NCBI GenBank assembly: GCA_902530325.1
Contig: CACAAB010000002.1
Coordinates: 1 to 64,000 of the forward strand
Length of the DNA: 64,000 nucleotides
Direction of reading: 5' to 3'
Origin: an uncultured SAR116 cluster alpha proteobacterium
GTDB taxonomy: Bacteria > Pseudomonadota > Alphaproteobacteria > Puniceispirillales > Marisalimonadaceae
Shown here: positions 1 to 8,914 of the stretch, piece by piece
Position numbering within the stretch: the stretch's first letter is position 1
Layout: each line of letters begins with the position of its first letter
Made by a program: the position numbers and the translations under genes
Notes under the pieces: generated by a model
The model's database searches: none
What the model saw: only the letters and a program-made list of their open reading frames with translations
Told to the model about the DNA's origin: nothing

Positions 1-9
1 TTGGTTAAG

Positions 10-750
10 TTATCCTCTTCCAACGAACGGCATATTGTTTGCCATAACTGTGATGTCTAAAACATTTACCGTTACAGGTAAGTTAGCCATATATAAAACA
101 GCGTTAGCAATATGAATAGAATCAATAACTGGCTCAACTTCTGTTTTACCTGTGGCTTGTGGTACACCTTCTTTCATTCTTTCAGTCATCGGTGTTTCTG
201 CATTTCCAATATTAATTTGACTACAACAAATATCATATTTTCTGCCATCTAATGAAATAGTTTTAGTCATTCCAGTAACACCATGTTTTGTTGCTGTATA
301 AGGAATAGATCCAGGTCGAGGAGTTACAGAAGAAACACTGCCGTTATTGATAATTCTTCCACCTTGCGGAGATTGTTTTCTCATTAATGCAAATGCATAT
401 TTTGCACAGAGAAACATTCCATTTAAATTGATATCTACAACACTCTTCCAATTCTCATAAGGCATTTCATCAATAGATTGTGCAGGCACACCAATTCCTG
501 CATTATTAAAAAGAACATCTATTCTGCTATGATCCTTTTCTACAATTTCAAATGCATTTTTTACAGCCTGTGGGTCACTAACATCGCATTGTAAAACTTC
601 AGTTTTGCCAGAGCATAAATTTTGAGTTTCTATTAATTTATCTTTTCTTCTTCCAATAAGATAAACTACCATACCTTCTTTTGATAAAACTTCTGCTACT
701 CTTCTGCCAACGCCTGTTCCTGCTCCAGTAACGACTACTATTTTTGACAT
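10..750 (-). CDS. SDR-family NAD(P)-dependent oxidoreductase
   Basis: A 246-residue classical short-chain dehydrogenase. The cofactor-binding TGxxxGxG motif is at residues 8-15, NNAG is at 82-85, and the catalytic Tyr/Lys pair (YTATK) is at 151-155 with serines at 138-141. The ATG is preceded by a clear GAGG ribosome-binding site. It diverges from the AtuA-like gene across about 100 bases, so the two may share a control region. The family oxidises or reduces alcohols and ketones; the substrate cannot be read from the sequence, although the neighbouring organic-acid genes suggest a hydroxy or oxo acid. Confidence 0.88.
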   Translation of the reverse strand: MSKIVVVTGAGTGVGRRVAEVLSKEGMVVYLIGRRKDKLIETQNLCSGKTEVLQCDVSDPQAVKNAFEIVEKDHSRIDVLFNNAGIGVPAQSIDEMPYENWKSVVDINLNGMFLCAKYAFALMRKQSPQGGRIINNGSVSSVTPRPGSIPYTATKHGVTGMTKTISLDGRKYDICCSQINIGNAETPMTERMKEGVPQATGKTEVEPVIDSIHIANAVLYMANLPVTVNVLDITVMANNMPFVGRG

Positions 751-850
751 TTTTTCCTCTTATTTTTTAAACTTAGAAATTTTGGTACATTTATTACTAC
801 TTATGTTATATGATTAAAACAACTATTAATAATTTAACAAAATAATTACC

Positions 851-2212
851 ATGCAAAAAAAAGTCTTTATAGGTTGTGGAGCAGGTTTTTCTGGAGACAG
901 ATTTGACGCTTCAATTCCAATAGTAAACGAGTTTAAAAATATTAGTGAACCTAAATATTTAATGTTTGAAGTTCTTGCTGAAAGAACTTTAGCCATTGCT
1001 CAACAATACAGAATTAAAAATCCAGATGAAGGATATTCGCCTTTTTTAGATTCATACATATCTCCTATAATTGATGATTGTCTTCAACATAACATTAAAA
1101 TTATCTCAAATATTGGCGCAGCTAATCCACTTGGTGCGGCTAAAAGAATACTGGAAATAGCAAAAAAAAAGAAAACAAGAAAGCCTAAGATTGGGGTAGT
1201 TGTTGGTGATGATCTTTTAGAATATATGACGAATAAAGAAATATTAGAAAGTCCCACAATGGAGGGATTAGATTTTTCAAATAATCAGATAACAGCCGCA
1301 AATGTCTATCTTGGTGGAAAACCAATTGCTGAAGCTCTTTCAAAAGAAGCTGATATAGTAGTTGTAGGAAGAACTGTTGATAGTGCTCTTGCTTTGGGAC
1401 CATTGATCTACGAGTATAATTGGAAAAATGAAGATCTAGACTTACTTGGCTCCGGTACTATTTGTGGACACCTCTTAGAGTGCGGGGCTCAAGTAACAGG
1501 AGCTTATTTCGCTGATCCAGGGTTTAAAGATGTTCCTAATTTAGCCAAAGTTGGCTTTCCAATAGCAGAATTTTATCAAGATGGATCATTCGTAATTACC
1601 AAACCAAAAGATACTGGTGGATTAGTAAGCAAAGCAACCATAACCGAGCAATTATTATACGAAACTCATGACCCTACAAATTATCTTGTCCCTGATGTGA
1701 CAGCTGATATGTCAGAATTGATACTTGAGGATAATGGAGAAAACAGGATCCTTGTAAAAGGTGGAAAAGGTAAAAAAGCACCCCAAAAATTAAAAGCAAC
1801 TATATGCTGTGACAATGGCTTTATGGGTGAGGCAGAAATTAGTTATGCTGGACCAAATGCATTAGCAAGAGCAAAACTCGCTGGTGAAGTTATAAGTGAA
1901 AGAATTCAAATTCTTGGGCTTCAAGGGCAACTAAGAGTTGAAATTATTGGTGCTGGTTCGGTTCATTTTTCCATGGATGAAGTATCATCCTATGAGTTGC
2001 CAAACGATGGTGATTATAGAGTTAGAACATCAGCAATTTACCCTAAAAAATATCAAGCACAACAAATGGTTGATGAAGTAATGTCTCTATACTGTTGTGG
2101 TCCGGCTGCAGGTGGAGGTGGTCGTGGATATGTAACACCTCAGTCATCAACTGCATCAATACTGGTTAATAGAGAAATTGTTAGTCCTAATGTTCAAGTC
2201 AAAATTTTATGA
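851..2212 (+). CDS. AtuA-like (DUF1446) protein, large N-terminal part
   Basis: A 453-residue protein matching the N-terminal domain of the acyclic terpene utilisation AtuA family. It starts with the typical IGCGAGFSGDR stretch at residues 7-17 and carries a glycine-rich GPAAGGGGRG stretch near the C-terminus. AtuA proteins of Pseudomonas-type organisms are usually longer because a small ferredoxin-fold domain is fused at the C-terminus; here that domain is the next gene, 19 bases downstream. The biochemical role of AtuA is not firmly established, so this is a family assignment only. The TPP enzyme downstream lies in the same apparent operon. No strong ribosome-binding site precedes the ATG. 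Confidence 0.82.
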   Translation: MQKKVFIGCGAGFSGDRFDASIPIVNEFKNISEPKYLMFEVLAERTLAIAQQYRIKNPDEGYSPFLDSYISPIIDDCLQHNIKIISNIGAANPLGAAKRILEIAKKKKTRKPKIGVVVGDDLLEYMTNKEILESPTMEGLDFSNNQITAANVYLGGKPIAEALSKEADIVVVGRTVDSALALGPLIYEYNWKNEDLDLLGSGTICGHLLECGAQVTGAYFADPGFKDVPNLAKVGFPIAEFYQDGSFVITKPKDTGGLVSKATITEQLLYETHDPTNYLVPDVTADMSELILEDNGENRILVKGGKGKKAPQKLKATICCDNGFMGEAEISYAGPNALARAKLAGEVISERIQILGLQGQLRVEIIGAGSVHFSMDEVSSYELPNDGDYRVRTSAIYPKKYQAQQMVDEVMSLYCCGPAAGGGGRGYVTPQSSTASILVNREIVSPNVQVKIL

Positions 2213-2231
2213 TAATTAAACTGAAATATTT

Positions 2232-2606
2232 ATGATGAAGTTAAATTTGCCAGTACATTCTATAGCACATGCCAGAGCTGGAGATAAAGGAGATGTATCA
2301 AATATCTCTCTGATAGCTTATTTAGAAAGTGGTTGGCCAGTTATTGAAAAATTGGCCACTGAAGAAAAAGTTCTTAAGATTTTTAAACATATGGGTGCAA
2401 CAAAAGTTGACAGATATAAACTACCAAATTTAAAAGCCCTAAATTTCGTTATTCATAGTGCACTTGGTGGAGGTGTTAATAGTTCATTAAGGCTTGATAG
2501 ACATGGTAAAACCTTGTCTTCATACTTACTCTATGAGTTAATTATACCAGTAACAGAAGATTTATTACCATTGAGGTCACCATATCTTAATAAATTTAAG
2601 GATTAA
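2232..2606 (+). CDS. AtuA-like ferredoxin-fold domain protein (small part)
   Basis: A 124-residue protein matching the C-terminal AtuA-like domain. It has the HARAGDKGD motif at about residues 13-21 and a glycine-rich GGGVNSS stretch near residue 80. It sits 19 bases after the large AtuA-like gene and 4 bases before the TPP enzyme, so the three are probably co-transcribed. It presumably works with the large part as a two-subunit version of what is one polypeptide elsewhere. Two consecutive ATGs (2232, 2235) are possible starts. Specific function is unknown. Confidence 0.8.
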   Translation: MMKLNLPVHSIAHARAGDKGDVSNISLIAYLESGWPVIEKLATEEKVLKIFKHMGATKVDRYKLPNLKALNFVIHSALGGGVNSSLRLDRHGKTLSSYLLYELIIPVTEDLLPLRSPYLNKFKD

Positions 2607-2610
2607 AATC

Positions 2611-4275
2611 ATGAAAGAAGCTGGATCACTGCTAGTAGAGATACTTGAAAATCAAAAAGTTGATAGAGTTTTTTGTGTCCCAGGAGAAAGTTATCTCTCA
2701 GTAATGAATGGCCTTCAAGAAACCTCAATAGAAACTGTACTTTGCAAACATGAAGGTGCTGCATCTATAATGGCTGAAGCAGATGGGAAATTGACCGGAA
2801 GACCTGGAATAGCCTTTGTTACAAGAGGACCTGGAGCCACAAATGCGGCTTCTGGGATACATATTGCTCAACAAGACAGTACACCAATGATACTTTTTGT
2901 TGGACAGATTGGTAAAGAAATGTATGGAAGAGACGCATTTCAGGAAGTTGATTATCAACAATTTTTTGGTGGTATGGCAAAGCTGGTTGTGGAAGTACAA
3001 CAAGCTGACAGATTACCAGAAATTGTCTCTCGAGCTTATCATACAGCAATGTCAGGTAGGCCTGGCCCAGTTATAATTGCATTACCAGAAAATATGCTAA
3101 CAGAAAAAACTAAAAATAAACCTGTTGGTTACATTAATAATTTATCATCAGCTCCCTCTACAAGTGACTTGGCTCAATTTATTGAAGATATAAAATCTGC
3201 TGCAAATCCAATTCTTATTTTAGGAGGATCTGTTTGGTCAAATGAGGCTGGTAAAGATTTAGAATCTATATCTGAAATGCTGGGATTAACAATTTTAACT
3301 TCTCACAGAAGACAAAGTTTTTATAATAATCTTCATTTTAATTATGGAGGGGATCTAGGACTTGGCGTAAACCCAAAGCTTATTGAACGCATAAACAAAT
3401 CTGATTATTTAGTTTTATTAGGTGGTAGATTAAGTGAAAATCCATCTCAAGGCTTTTCACTTTTAGGCATACCTGAACACGATAAAAAATTTGTTCATAT
3501 TCATCCAGGTCCTGAAGAAATAGGAAGAATTTATAAACCACATCTGGGTATTGTGTGTAGCCCCATTTCTTTTGTGAATGCACTTAATAATGCATTGAAG
3601 GGCTTGAACACAAAACCATCATCTCAAAATCAAGCTTTAGCAAATCAAGCCCACGAAGAATATTTAGAATGGGGAAACATGCCACTTGAGGCGCCAAATT
3701 CAGGAGTTGACCTTACTACAGCATTTAGAAATTTAAGAGAAAATTTAGATTCAAACACTATTATCACCAATGGTGCTGGTAATTATGCTGTGTGGGGTCA
3801 TAGATTATTTAGATTTACAAATTTTGGAACCCAACTAGCGCCAATTTCTGGTTCAATGGGATATGGTTTACCGGCTGCAATAGCTGCAAAATTAAGAAAC
3901 CCTAATAAAACTGTTATAGCACTTGCAGGCGATGGTTGCTTTCAAATGACAGAAAATGAGTTTGCAACAGCAGTGCAATACAACGCTGGAGTAATCGTGT
4001 TTGTAGTAGACAATGAAATGTATGGTACTATTAGGATGCATCAACACAAAAATTATAAAGGAAAATATAAACATACAGGATTAATAAATCCTAACTTTAA
4101 TAAACTAGCCATTGCTATGGGAGGACAAGGATATACTGTTGAAAAAACTCAAGATTTTATGAGCATTTATGATGAAGCTAAAGAATGGACAGATAAACAT
4201 AATTTACCATCGTTATTGCATATTAAAACTGGTTCTGAAATGGTTCTACCTGGAAAAAGATTTAGTTCATTATGA
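2611..4275 (+). CDS. Thiamine-pyrophosphate-dependent enzyme (acetolactate synthase-like)
   Basis: A 554-residue three-domain TPP enzyme of the usual family length. The cofactor-activating glutamate is visible at residue 48 (KHEGA), and the TPP/Mg motif begins GDG at 440-442 and ends with Asn468. The family includes acetolactate synthase, benzoylformate decarboxylase, oxalyl-CoA decarboxylase and 2-hydroxyacyl-CoA lyase. No regulatory small subunit follows, which argues against a biosynthetic acetolactate synthase. Its neighbours are the AtuA-like pair upstream and, convergently with a 6-base overlap, an FMN 2-hydroxyacid oxidase. A 2-oxoacid substrate is therefore plausible but unproven. Confidence 0.85.
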   Translation: MKEAGSLLVEILENQKVDRVFCVPGESYLSVMNGLQETSIETVLCKHEGAASIMAEADGKLTGRPGIAFVTRGPGATNAASGIHIAQQDSTPMILFVGQIGKEMYGRDAFQEVDYQQFFGGMAKLVVEVQQADRLPEIVSRAYHTAMSGRPGPVIIALPENMLTEKTKNKPVGYINNLSSAPSTSDLAQFIEDIKSAANPILILGGSVWSNEAGKDLESISEMLGLTILTSHRRQSFYNNLHFNYGGDLGLGVNPKLIERINKSDYLVLLGGRLSENPSQGFSLLGIPEHDKKFVHIHPGPEEIGRIYKPHLGIVCSPISFVNALNNALKGLNTKPSSQNQALANQAHEEYLEWGNMPLEAPNSGVDLTTAFRNLRENLDSNTIITNGAGNYAVWGHRLFRFTNFGTQLAPISGSMGYGLPAAIAAKLRNPNKTVIALAGDGCFQMTENEFATAVQYNAGVIVFVVDNEMYGTIRMHQHKNYKGKYKHTGLINPNFNKLAIAMGGQGYTVEKTQDFMSIYDEAKEWTDKHNLPSLLHIKTGSEMVLPGKRFSSL

Positions 4276-5472
4276 TGATAATTTAAAATTATTTAAGGTA
4301 AAATCATCTTCCAAAACTACATCTTCAGATTTTAATTCTTTGATATTTTTAGCGCAAACTTGTTCCATGACATTTGCAAGTTCATCTTTTAAAATATCAT
4401 GAACGTGATTTGCTCCTTTATCTCCCAAAGCGGCAAGTCCAATTATAAATGGTCTTCCTGTCATTACAAAATCTGCTCCAAGCATTAACCCCTTGCAAAT
4501 ATCTTGACCTGAGTAAAAACCTGAATCAATTATAATAGGAAATTTTGGTCCTATTTTTTTTCGAGTTTCCGGTAAAATTTGAAGAGGACTTGGGGCAATA
4601 TCAATTTGACGACCACCATGATTAGATAAATAAATTGCATCAACGATTTTTGAAGCTTTGATTGCATCGTCTACATGCATTAAGCCTTTTAGAATTATTG
4701 GACCATTCCATATATCACGAACTTCTTTAAGATAATCCCAGTCTAAATATCTTTGCATTTGACTACCAGCAAAACCAGCTTTAGATTTAGCGTTGCCATG
4801 CCAAGTGCCGTCGCTATATTGATCCATTGTTCCAAATTTTGGAATTCCATTTATAAGTGTATTTATAGACCATGAAGGACAAATTGCAGCTTGGAAAAAT
4901 GTTCTTAGATTAGTTTTGGGAGGGACAGAAACACCTGCCATTCTAAGTCTTTCTCTTCTACTTGAAGCTGGAATATCTGCAGTAATAATTAGTGTTTTAA
5001 ATCCTGAATTTTTTGCTCTTTTTAATAAATCGTTTCTAATAGCTTTATCTGCTGGTGGATATAATTGAAACCAGCCCGTACCATTTAAATATTTTCCAAC
5101 TTTTTCTACAGATGCGCACGCAACAGTTGACAATGAAAAGGGAACATTATTTTTAACAGACATTTTTGCTAATGATACTTCTGCACCAGGCCACATAAGG
5201 CTTGTCATTCCAACAGGGGCCATGCCAAACGGTGCGTCGTATTCATAATCAAATAATTTTGTTTTCAAATTGGGATCAACCGTTCCTTTTAAGTACTTAG
5301 GAACTAGAAAAATTTTATTTAATACTTTTCTATTATTCTCAAGAGCTTCATCATAACCTGTTCCTGCAAATAGGTATTCTGAAGCAAAATGAGGAATTCT
5401 TCTTTTTGCTAAATTTACCATGTCAGACACTCTTGGGAATTTATCAACCAAACTAGACAAAATGTACTCCAT
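4270..5472 (-). CDS. FMN-dependent alpha-hydroxyacid dehydrogenase (LldD/glycolate oxidase family)
   Basis: A 400-residue TIM-barrel flavoprotein. The family signature SNHGGRQ is present with the catalytic histidine at about 285 and the substrate-binding arginine at 288; the FMN-binding TGRPF stretch lies near the C-terminal third. Members oxidise L-lactate, glycolate, mandelate or other L-2-hydroxyacids to 2-oxoacids, usually passing electrons to quinone or oxygen. It converges with the TPP enzyme, overlapping its stop region by 6 bases. A hydroxyacid oxidase beside a TPP enzyme recalls the mandelate-type order of oxidation then decarboxylation. Exact substrate not determinable. Confidence 0.9.
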   Translation of the reverse strand: MEYILSSLVDKFPRVSDMVNLAKRRIPHFASEYLFAGTGYDEALENNRKVLNKIFLVPKYLKGTVDPNLKTKLFDYEYDAPFGMAPVGMTSLMWPGAEVSLAKMSVKNNVPFSLSTVACASVEKVGKYLNGTGWFQLYPPADKAIRNDLLKRAKNSGFKTLIITADIPASSRRERLRMAGVSVPPKTNLRTFFQAAICPSWSINTLINGIPKFGTMDQYSDGTWHGNAKSKAGFAGSQMQRYLDWDYLKEVRDIWNGPIILKGLMHVDDAIKASKIVDAIYLSNHGGRQIDIAPSPLQILPETRKKIGPKFPIIIDSGFYSGQDICKGLMLGADFVMTGRPFIIGLAALGDKGANHVHDILKDELANVMEQVCAKNIKELKSEDVVLEDDFTLNNFKLSS

Positions 5473-5546
5473 AAAATTATTAGTGTTTTCAATTTAACAT
5501 GTTATGAATGAATAATTAATTAAATAAATAGATTATTGAGAAAAAA

Positions 5547-6251
5547 ATGATAGAAAATCCACCCTTAATACAAATAAAAAAATCATCTAGTAGAAATAGA
5601 CCTTCAATAAAACAACTTGCAAATTTTAAAAATGTCCCAACAGGATTTATTTGTGATGCTTTGAACGGTTATGCAGCTCTTGATACAAATATTAAACCTC
5701 TTAAAGTTCCTGGTAAAAATGTTGAACATATTGTTGGACCTGCCTTAACAGTTTTTTCTGGAGCAGCTGATGTGCTTGGGATGTCAATTGCATTAAGTGA
5801 AATACAACCAGGAGACGTTGTTGTAAATGGTGTTAGTGGTTTTCAAGGCACAGCAGCAGTTGGTGACAGGATTGCAGGTATGATTAAAAATAATGGAGGA
5901 ATAGGTCTTGTAACCGATGGTCCGATGAGAGACTTAGATGGTATTATAGAAACTGGACTTAGTTGCTTTTGTACAGGATTAAACCCTAATTCTCCATATA
6001 ATAGTGGTCCAGCAAAAATTGGATATCCAACTGAAATAGGTGGTAAAACTATTCACTCAGGAGATATCATTGTGGCTGATGCTGATGGAGTTACTGTAGT
6101 TCCGTTTAACAAAATTGACCAAGTTATAGAAAAGTTAGATAGAATTATTGAATTAGAAAATGCCATGGATGAAAAGGTAAAAAATGGGCTAAAAATTTCT
6201 CAAAAAGCTCTTAACTATATCAATAGTGATCAGGTTATATATGAGGATTAA
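5547..6251 (+). CDS. RraA-family protein (4-hydroxy-4-methyl-2-oxoglutarate aldolase-like)
   Basis: A 234-residue RraA-fold protein. The conserved TDGPMRD stretch lies at residues 123-129 and DADGVTVVP follows near 193-201. The Arg/Asp pair of the first motif is the substrate- and metal-binding feature shared with HMG/CHA aldolases. Such enzymes split 4-hydroxy-2-oxo diacids to pyruvate or decarboxylate oxaloacetate; a distant RNase E inhibitor, RraA, shares the fold. Given the catabolic neighbours an aldolase or decarboxylase role is likelier. It ends one base before the convergent CoA-transferase stop. Confidence 0.82.
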   Translation: MIENPPLIQIKKSSSRNRPSIKQLANFKNVPTGFICDALNGYAALDTNIKPLKVPGKNVEHIVGPALTVFSGAADVLGMSIALSEIQPGDVVVNGVSGFQGTAAVGDRIAGMIKNNGGIGLVTDGPMRDLDGIIETGLSCFCTGLNPNSPYNSGPAKIGYPTEIGGKTIHSGDIIVADADGVTVVPFNKIDQVIEKLDRIIELENAMDEKVKNGLKISQKALNYINSDQVIYED

Positions 6252-6252
6252 A

Positions 6253-6909
6253 TCACTGATATATATTTCCGTCTGTAACACTTTGAAGATATTCAATTGT
6301 TATATCTTCATTTAACTGAATTACTTTAAAACCGTTATCTGTTATATCTAGTACTGCATAATCTGAATAAATTCTAGAAACAACTCCTGCTCCTGTAAGT
6401 GGTAACGTACACTTTTGAACCAGTTTAGGCTTTCGATCTTTAGTCAAATGCTGTGTCATTACAAACACGTTTTTAGCTCCTGCAACTAAATCCATAGCAC
6501 CGCCCACAGCTGGTATTCCTTTACCAGTTGACCAATTTGCAAGATCTCCTGTAACAGAAATTTCCATTGCTCCAAGTACACAGTAATCAATATGCCCTCC
6601 TCTTATCATAGAAAAGCTGTCCGCATGATGACAAAAACTCCCTCCTGGAAGTATAGTAACTGGTTTTTTGCCAGCATTTATCAGGTCTAAATCAATTTCG
6701 TTCTCATTTGGTGATGGTCCCATTCCTAATAAACCATTTTCTGAATGATAAATTATTTCTCTATCTTCTTTAATGTATTGAGATACTAATTCTGGCATAC
6801 CAATACCAAGATTTACATATGAGGAATGAGGTAAATCATTTGCTATTTTCGATGCAATTGTATTTCTATCCCATCCCTTGATTAAATCATTTGTATTTAT
6901 ATTTGTCAT
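6253..6909 (-). CDS. 3-oxoacid CoA-transferase subunit B
   Basis: A 218-residue beta subunit of a class I CoA-transferase. The family motif SENG is at residues 56-59, with the catalytic glutamate at 57 that forms the covalent CoA thioester; NLGIGMP at 33-39 is also typical. Its ATG overlaps the stop of the A subunit by four bases (ATGA), so the two are translationally coupled. The pair transfers CoA between succinyl-CoA (or acetyl-CoA) and a 3-oxoacid such as acetoacetate or 3-oxoadipate. Which acid is used cannot be decided here. Confidence 0.92.
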   Translation of the reverse strand: MTNINTNDLIKGWDRNTIASKIANDLPHSSYVNLGIGMPELVSQYIKEDREIIYHSENGLLGMGPSPNENEIDLDLINAGKKPVTILPGGSFCHHADSFSMIRGGHIDYCVLGAMEISVTGDLANWSTGKGIPAVGGAMDLVAGAKNVFVMTQHLTKDRKPKLVQKCTLPLTGAGVVSRIYSDYAVLDITDNGFKVIQLNEDITIEYLQSVTDGNIYQ

Positions 6910-7619
6910 GGATATGTCATCCCTTCTTCAATAGCATTGGTTTCAATAATAGGATTTTCTATATTAATAAGACTTTGAACAAAAATACCTGGTGTAATGA
7001 CATGTTCAGGGTTAATTTCACTTGGTTCTAAAATATTTTTTACTTGAACTAATGATTTATCTGCAGCCATGCACATTATTGGGTTAAAGTTCCTAGCAGT
7101 TTTATTGTATGTAAGGTTGCCATATCTATCAGATGTTTCTGCTTTTACAAAAGCAAAATCCGCTTTCAAAGCTTCCTCAAGAATATATTTCTTTCCATTA
7201 AAAATTTTTTCTTCTTTGCCTTCGGCTAAAGGAGTACCAACTCCAGTTGCAGTATAAAATCCAGGTATGCCTGAGCCAGCTGCCCTAATTCTTTCCGCCA
7301 ATGTCCCTTGTGGAACAACTTCTAATTCAATTTCACCTCTATTATACAATTCTGGGAAAGTAACTCCTTTGGCAGATCTTGCAAAAGAACAAATAACTTT
7401 TTTAACTTGCCTTTGACCAATCAACGCACCAAGACCCACTCTTCCATTTCCTGAGTTATTAGCAATAATTGTTAAATCCTTCGTACCTTTATCAATTAAC
7501 CCGTGCAATAATTCAATTGGGCTTCCCGCTTCACCAAAACCGCCGACCATTATTGTTGCTCCGTCAAATACATCTGATAAAATTTCGGTCATATCTTTCT
7601 TTATTTTGTTGATTTGCAT
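6906..7619 (-). CDS. 3-oxoacid CoA-transferase subunit A
   Basis: A 237-residue alpha subunit of the same class I CoA-transferase. The glycine-rich GGFGEAGSP stretch at residues 26-34 is the CoA-binding signature. It is the first gene of a two-gene unit with subunit B, preceded by an AAGG ribosome-binding site, and diverges from an acyl-CoA dehydrogenase gene across about 90 bases. Together these suggest activation of a short 3-oxoacid and its entry to beta-oxidation. Confidence 0.92.
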   Translation of the reverse strand: MQINKIKKDMTEILSDVFDGATIMVGGFGEAGSPIELLHGLIDKGTKDLTIIANNSGNGRVGLGALIGQRQVKKVICSFARSAKGVTFPELYNRGEIELEVVPQGTLAERIRAAGSGIPGFYTATGVGTPLAEGKEEKIFNGKKYILEEALKADFAFVKAETSDRYGNLTYNKTARNFNPIMCMAADKSLVQVKNILEPSEINPEHVITPGIFVQSLINIENPIIETNAIEEGMTYP

Positions 7620-7708
7620 TCTAACCTTTCATATTATTGAATTTCTTTTGTTGAGTGATATAAATAACTTATACACTAAAACTGAATTAAACTGAATGGT
7701 AATAAATA

Positions 7709-8905
7709 ATGAATTTTGAATATTCTGAAAAAGATGAAAATTTTCGAATTGAGGTTCGAGAATGGCTTAAAGCAACACTTCCAAATTACTTGAAAGAAAA
7801 AGTAAAAAAATACCAAAGACTAACTAAGGAAGATTACGAATTATTTATGAATAATTTGAGTGAAAAGGGTTGGTTAGCTTGGCATTGGCCAGAAGAATAT
7901 GGCGGTACTGGTTGGAACGCCATCGAAAAACATATTTTTGAAGAAGAAATAGTCAAAGCATCAGCTCCTAGGATTGTCCCATTTGGGGTTAATATGTTAG
8001 GTCCTGTTTTAATCGAATTTGGATCTGAGGAACAAAAAAATTATTATCTTCCAAGGATTTTGAATAATGAGGATTGGTGGGCTCAAGGATATTCAGAACC
8101 AGGAGCGGGCTCAGATCTTGCAAGCCTTAAAACCACAGCTATAGATAAAGGTGATCATTATTTAGTTAATGGTCAAAAAACTTGGACAACCCTAGGTCAT
8201 CATGCCGACATGATTTTTTGCCTAGTGAAAACTGACCTGAATGTTAAACCACAATTAGGAATTTCTTTTCTACTTATTGATATGAAATCTCCAGGTGTAG
8301 AAGTTAAACCTATTATAACGCTAGATGGAGAACATGAGGTAAATGAAGTTTGGTTTACTGATGTTAAAGTTCCCAAGAAAAATCTTGTTGGAAAAGAAAA
8401 TGAGGGTTGGACCTATGCAAAATATTTACTTACTTTTGAAAGAACTGGCATAGCTGGCGTACCCAATTCAAAGTCAGCCTTAAATCATTTAAAAATGGTA
8501 TCAAGGAAGTCCATGAAAAATGGAAAGCCTCTGATTGATGATCCAATTTTTTCCTCAGAAGTTGCTGAATTAGAAATAGACCTGTTAGCTATGGAAATTT
8601 TTAATCTAAGAACAGTTAGTGCAGCAGCCGAAGGAAAAGCTCCAGGAATGGAAAGTTCCTTACTGAAGATTAAAGGAACACTCGTAAGACAAAAAACAAC
8701 CGAATTACTTAGAAAAGCTCTTGGACCACAAGCATTACCATATTTACCTGAACAATTCGACGAGGGTTGGAATGAAATGCCAATAGGACCAGAGTATGCT
8801 GGCCCAATTGCAAAGCAGTATTTCAATATGAGAAAAATTTCTATTTATGGTGGATCTAATGAAATCCAAAAAAATATAGTCGCAAAAGCATCTTTTGGTT
8901 TATAG
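7709..8905 (+). CDS. Acyl-CoA dehydrogenase, first of a pair
   Basis: A 398-residue acyl-CoA dehydrogenase. It shows the FAD-binding YSEPGAGSDLAS stretch near residues 132-143 and a C-terminal YGGSNEIQ motif, in place of the YEGT form that carries the base in medium-chain enzymes. It is followed after nine bases by a second, shorter dehydrogenase. Adjacent unequal pairs of this kind form alpha2-beta2 heterotetramers in actinobacterial steroid side-chain degradation. An obligate pair is therefore possible, and the substrate may be bulky or branched. Both points are inferences from gene order. Confidence 0.88.
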   Translation: MNFEYSEKDENFRIEVREWLKATLPNYLKEKVKKYQRLTKEDYELFMNNLSEKGWLAWHWPEEYGGTGWNAIEKHIFEEEIVKASAPRIVPFGVNMLGPVLIEFGSEEQKNYYLPRILNNEDWWAQGYSEPGAGSDLASLKTTAIDKGDHYLVNGQKTWTTLGHHADMIFCLVKTDLNVKPQLGISFLLIDMKSPGVEVKPIITLDGEHEVNEVWFTDVKVPKKNLVGKENEGWTYAKYLLTFERTGIAGVPNSKSALNHLKMVSRKSMKNGKPLIDDPIFSSEVAELEIDLLAMEIFNLRTVSAAAEGKAPGMESSLLKIKGTLVRQKTTELLRKALGPQALPYLPEQFDEGWNEMPIGPEYAGPIAKQYFNMRKISIYGGSNEIQKNIVAKASFGL

Positions 8906-8914
8906 GAAATAAAA

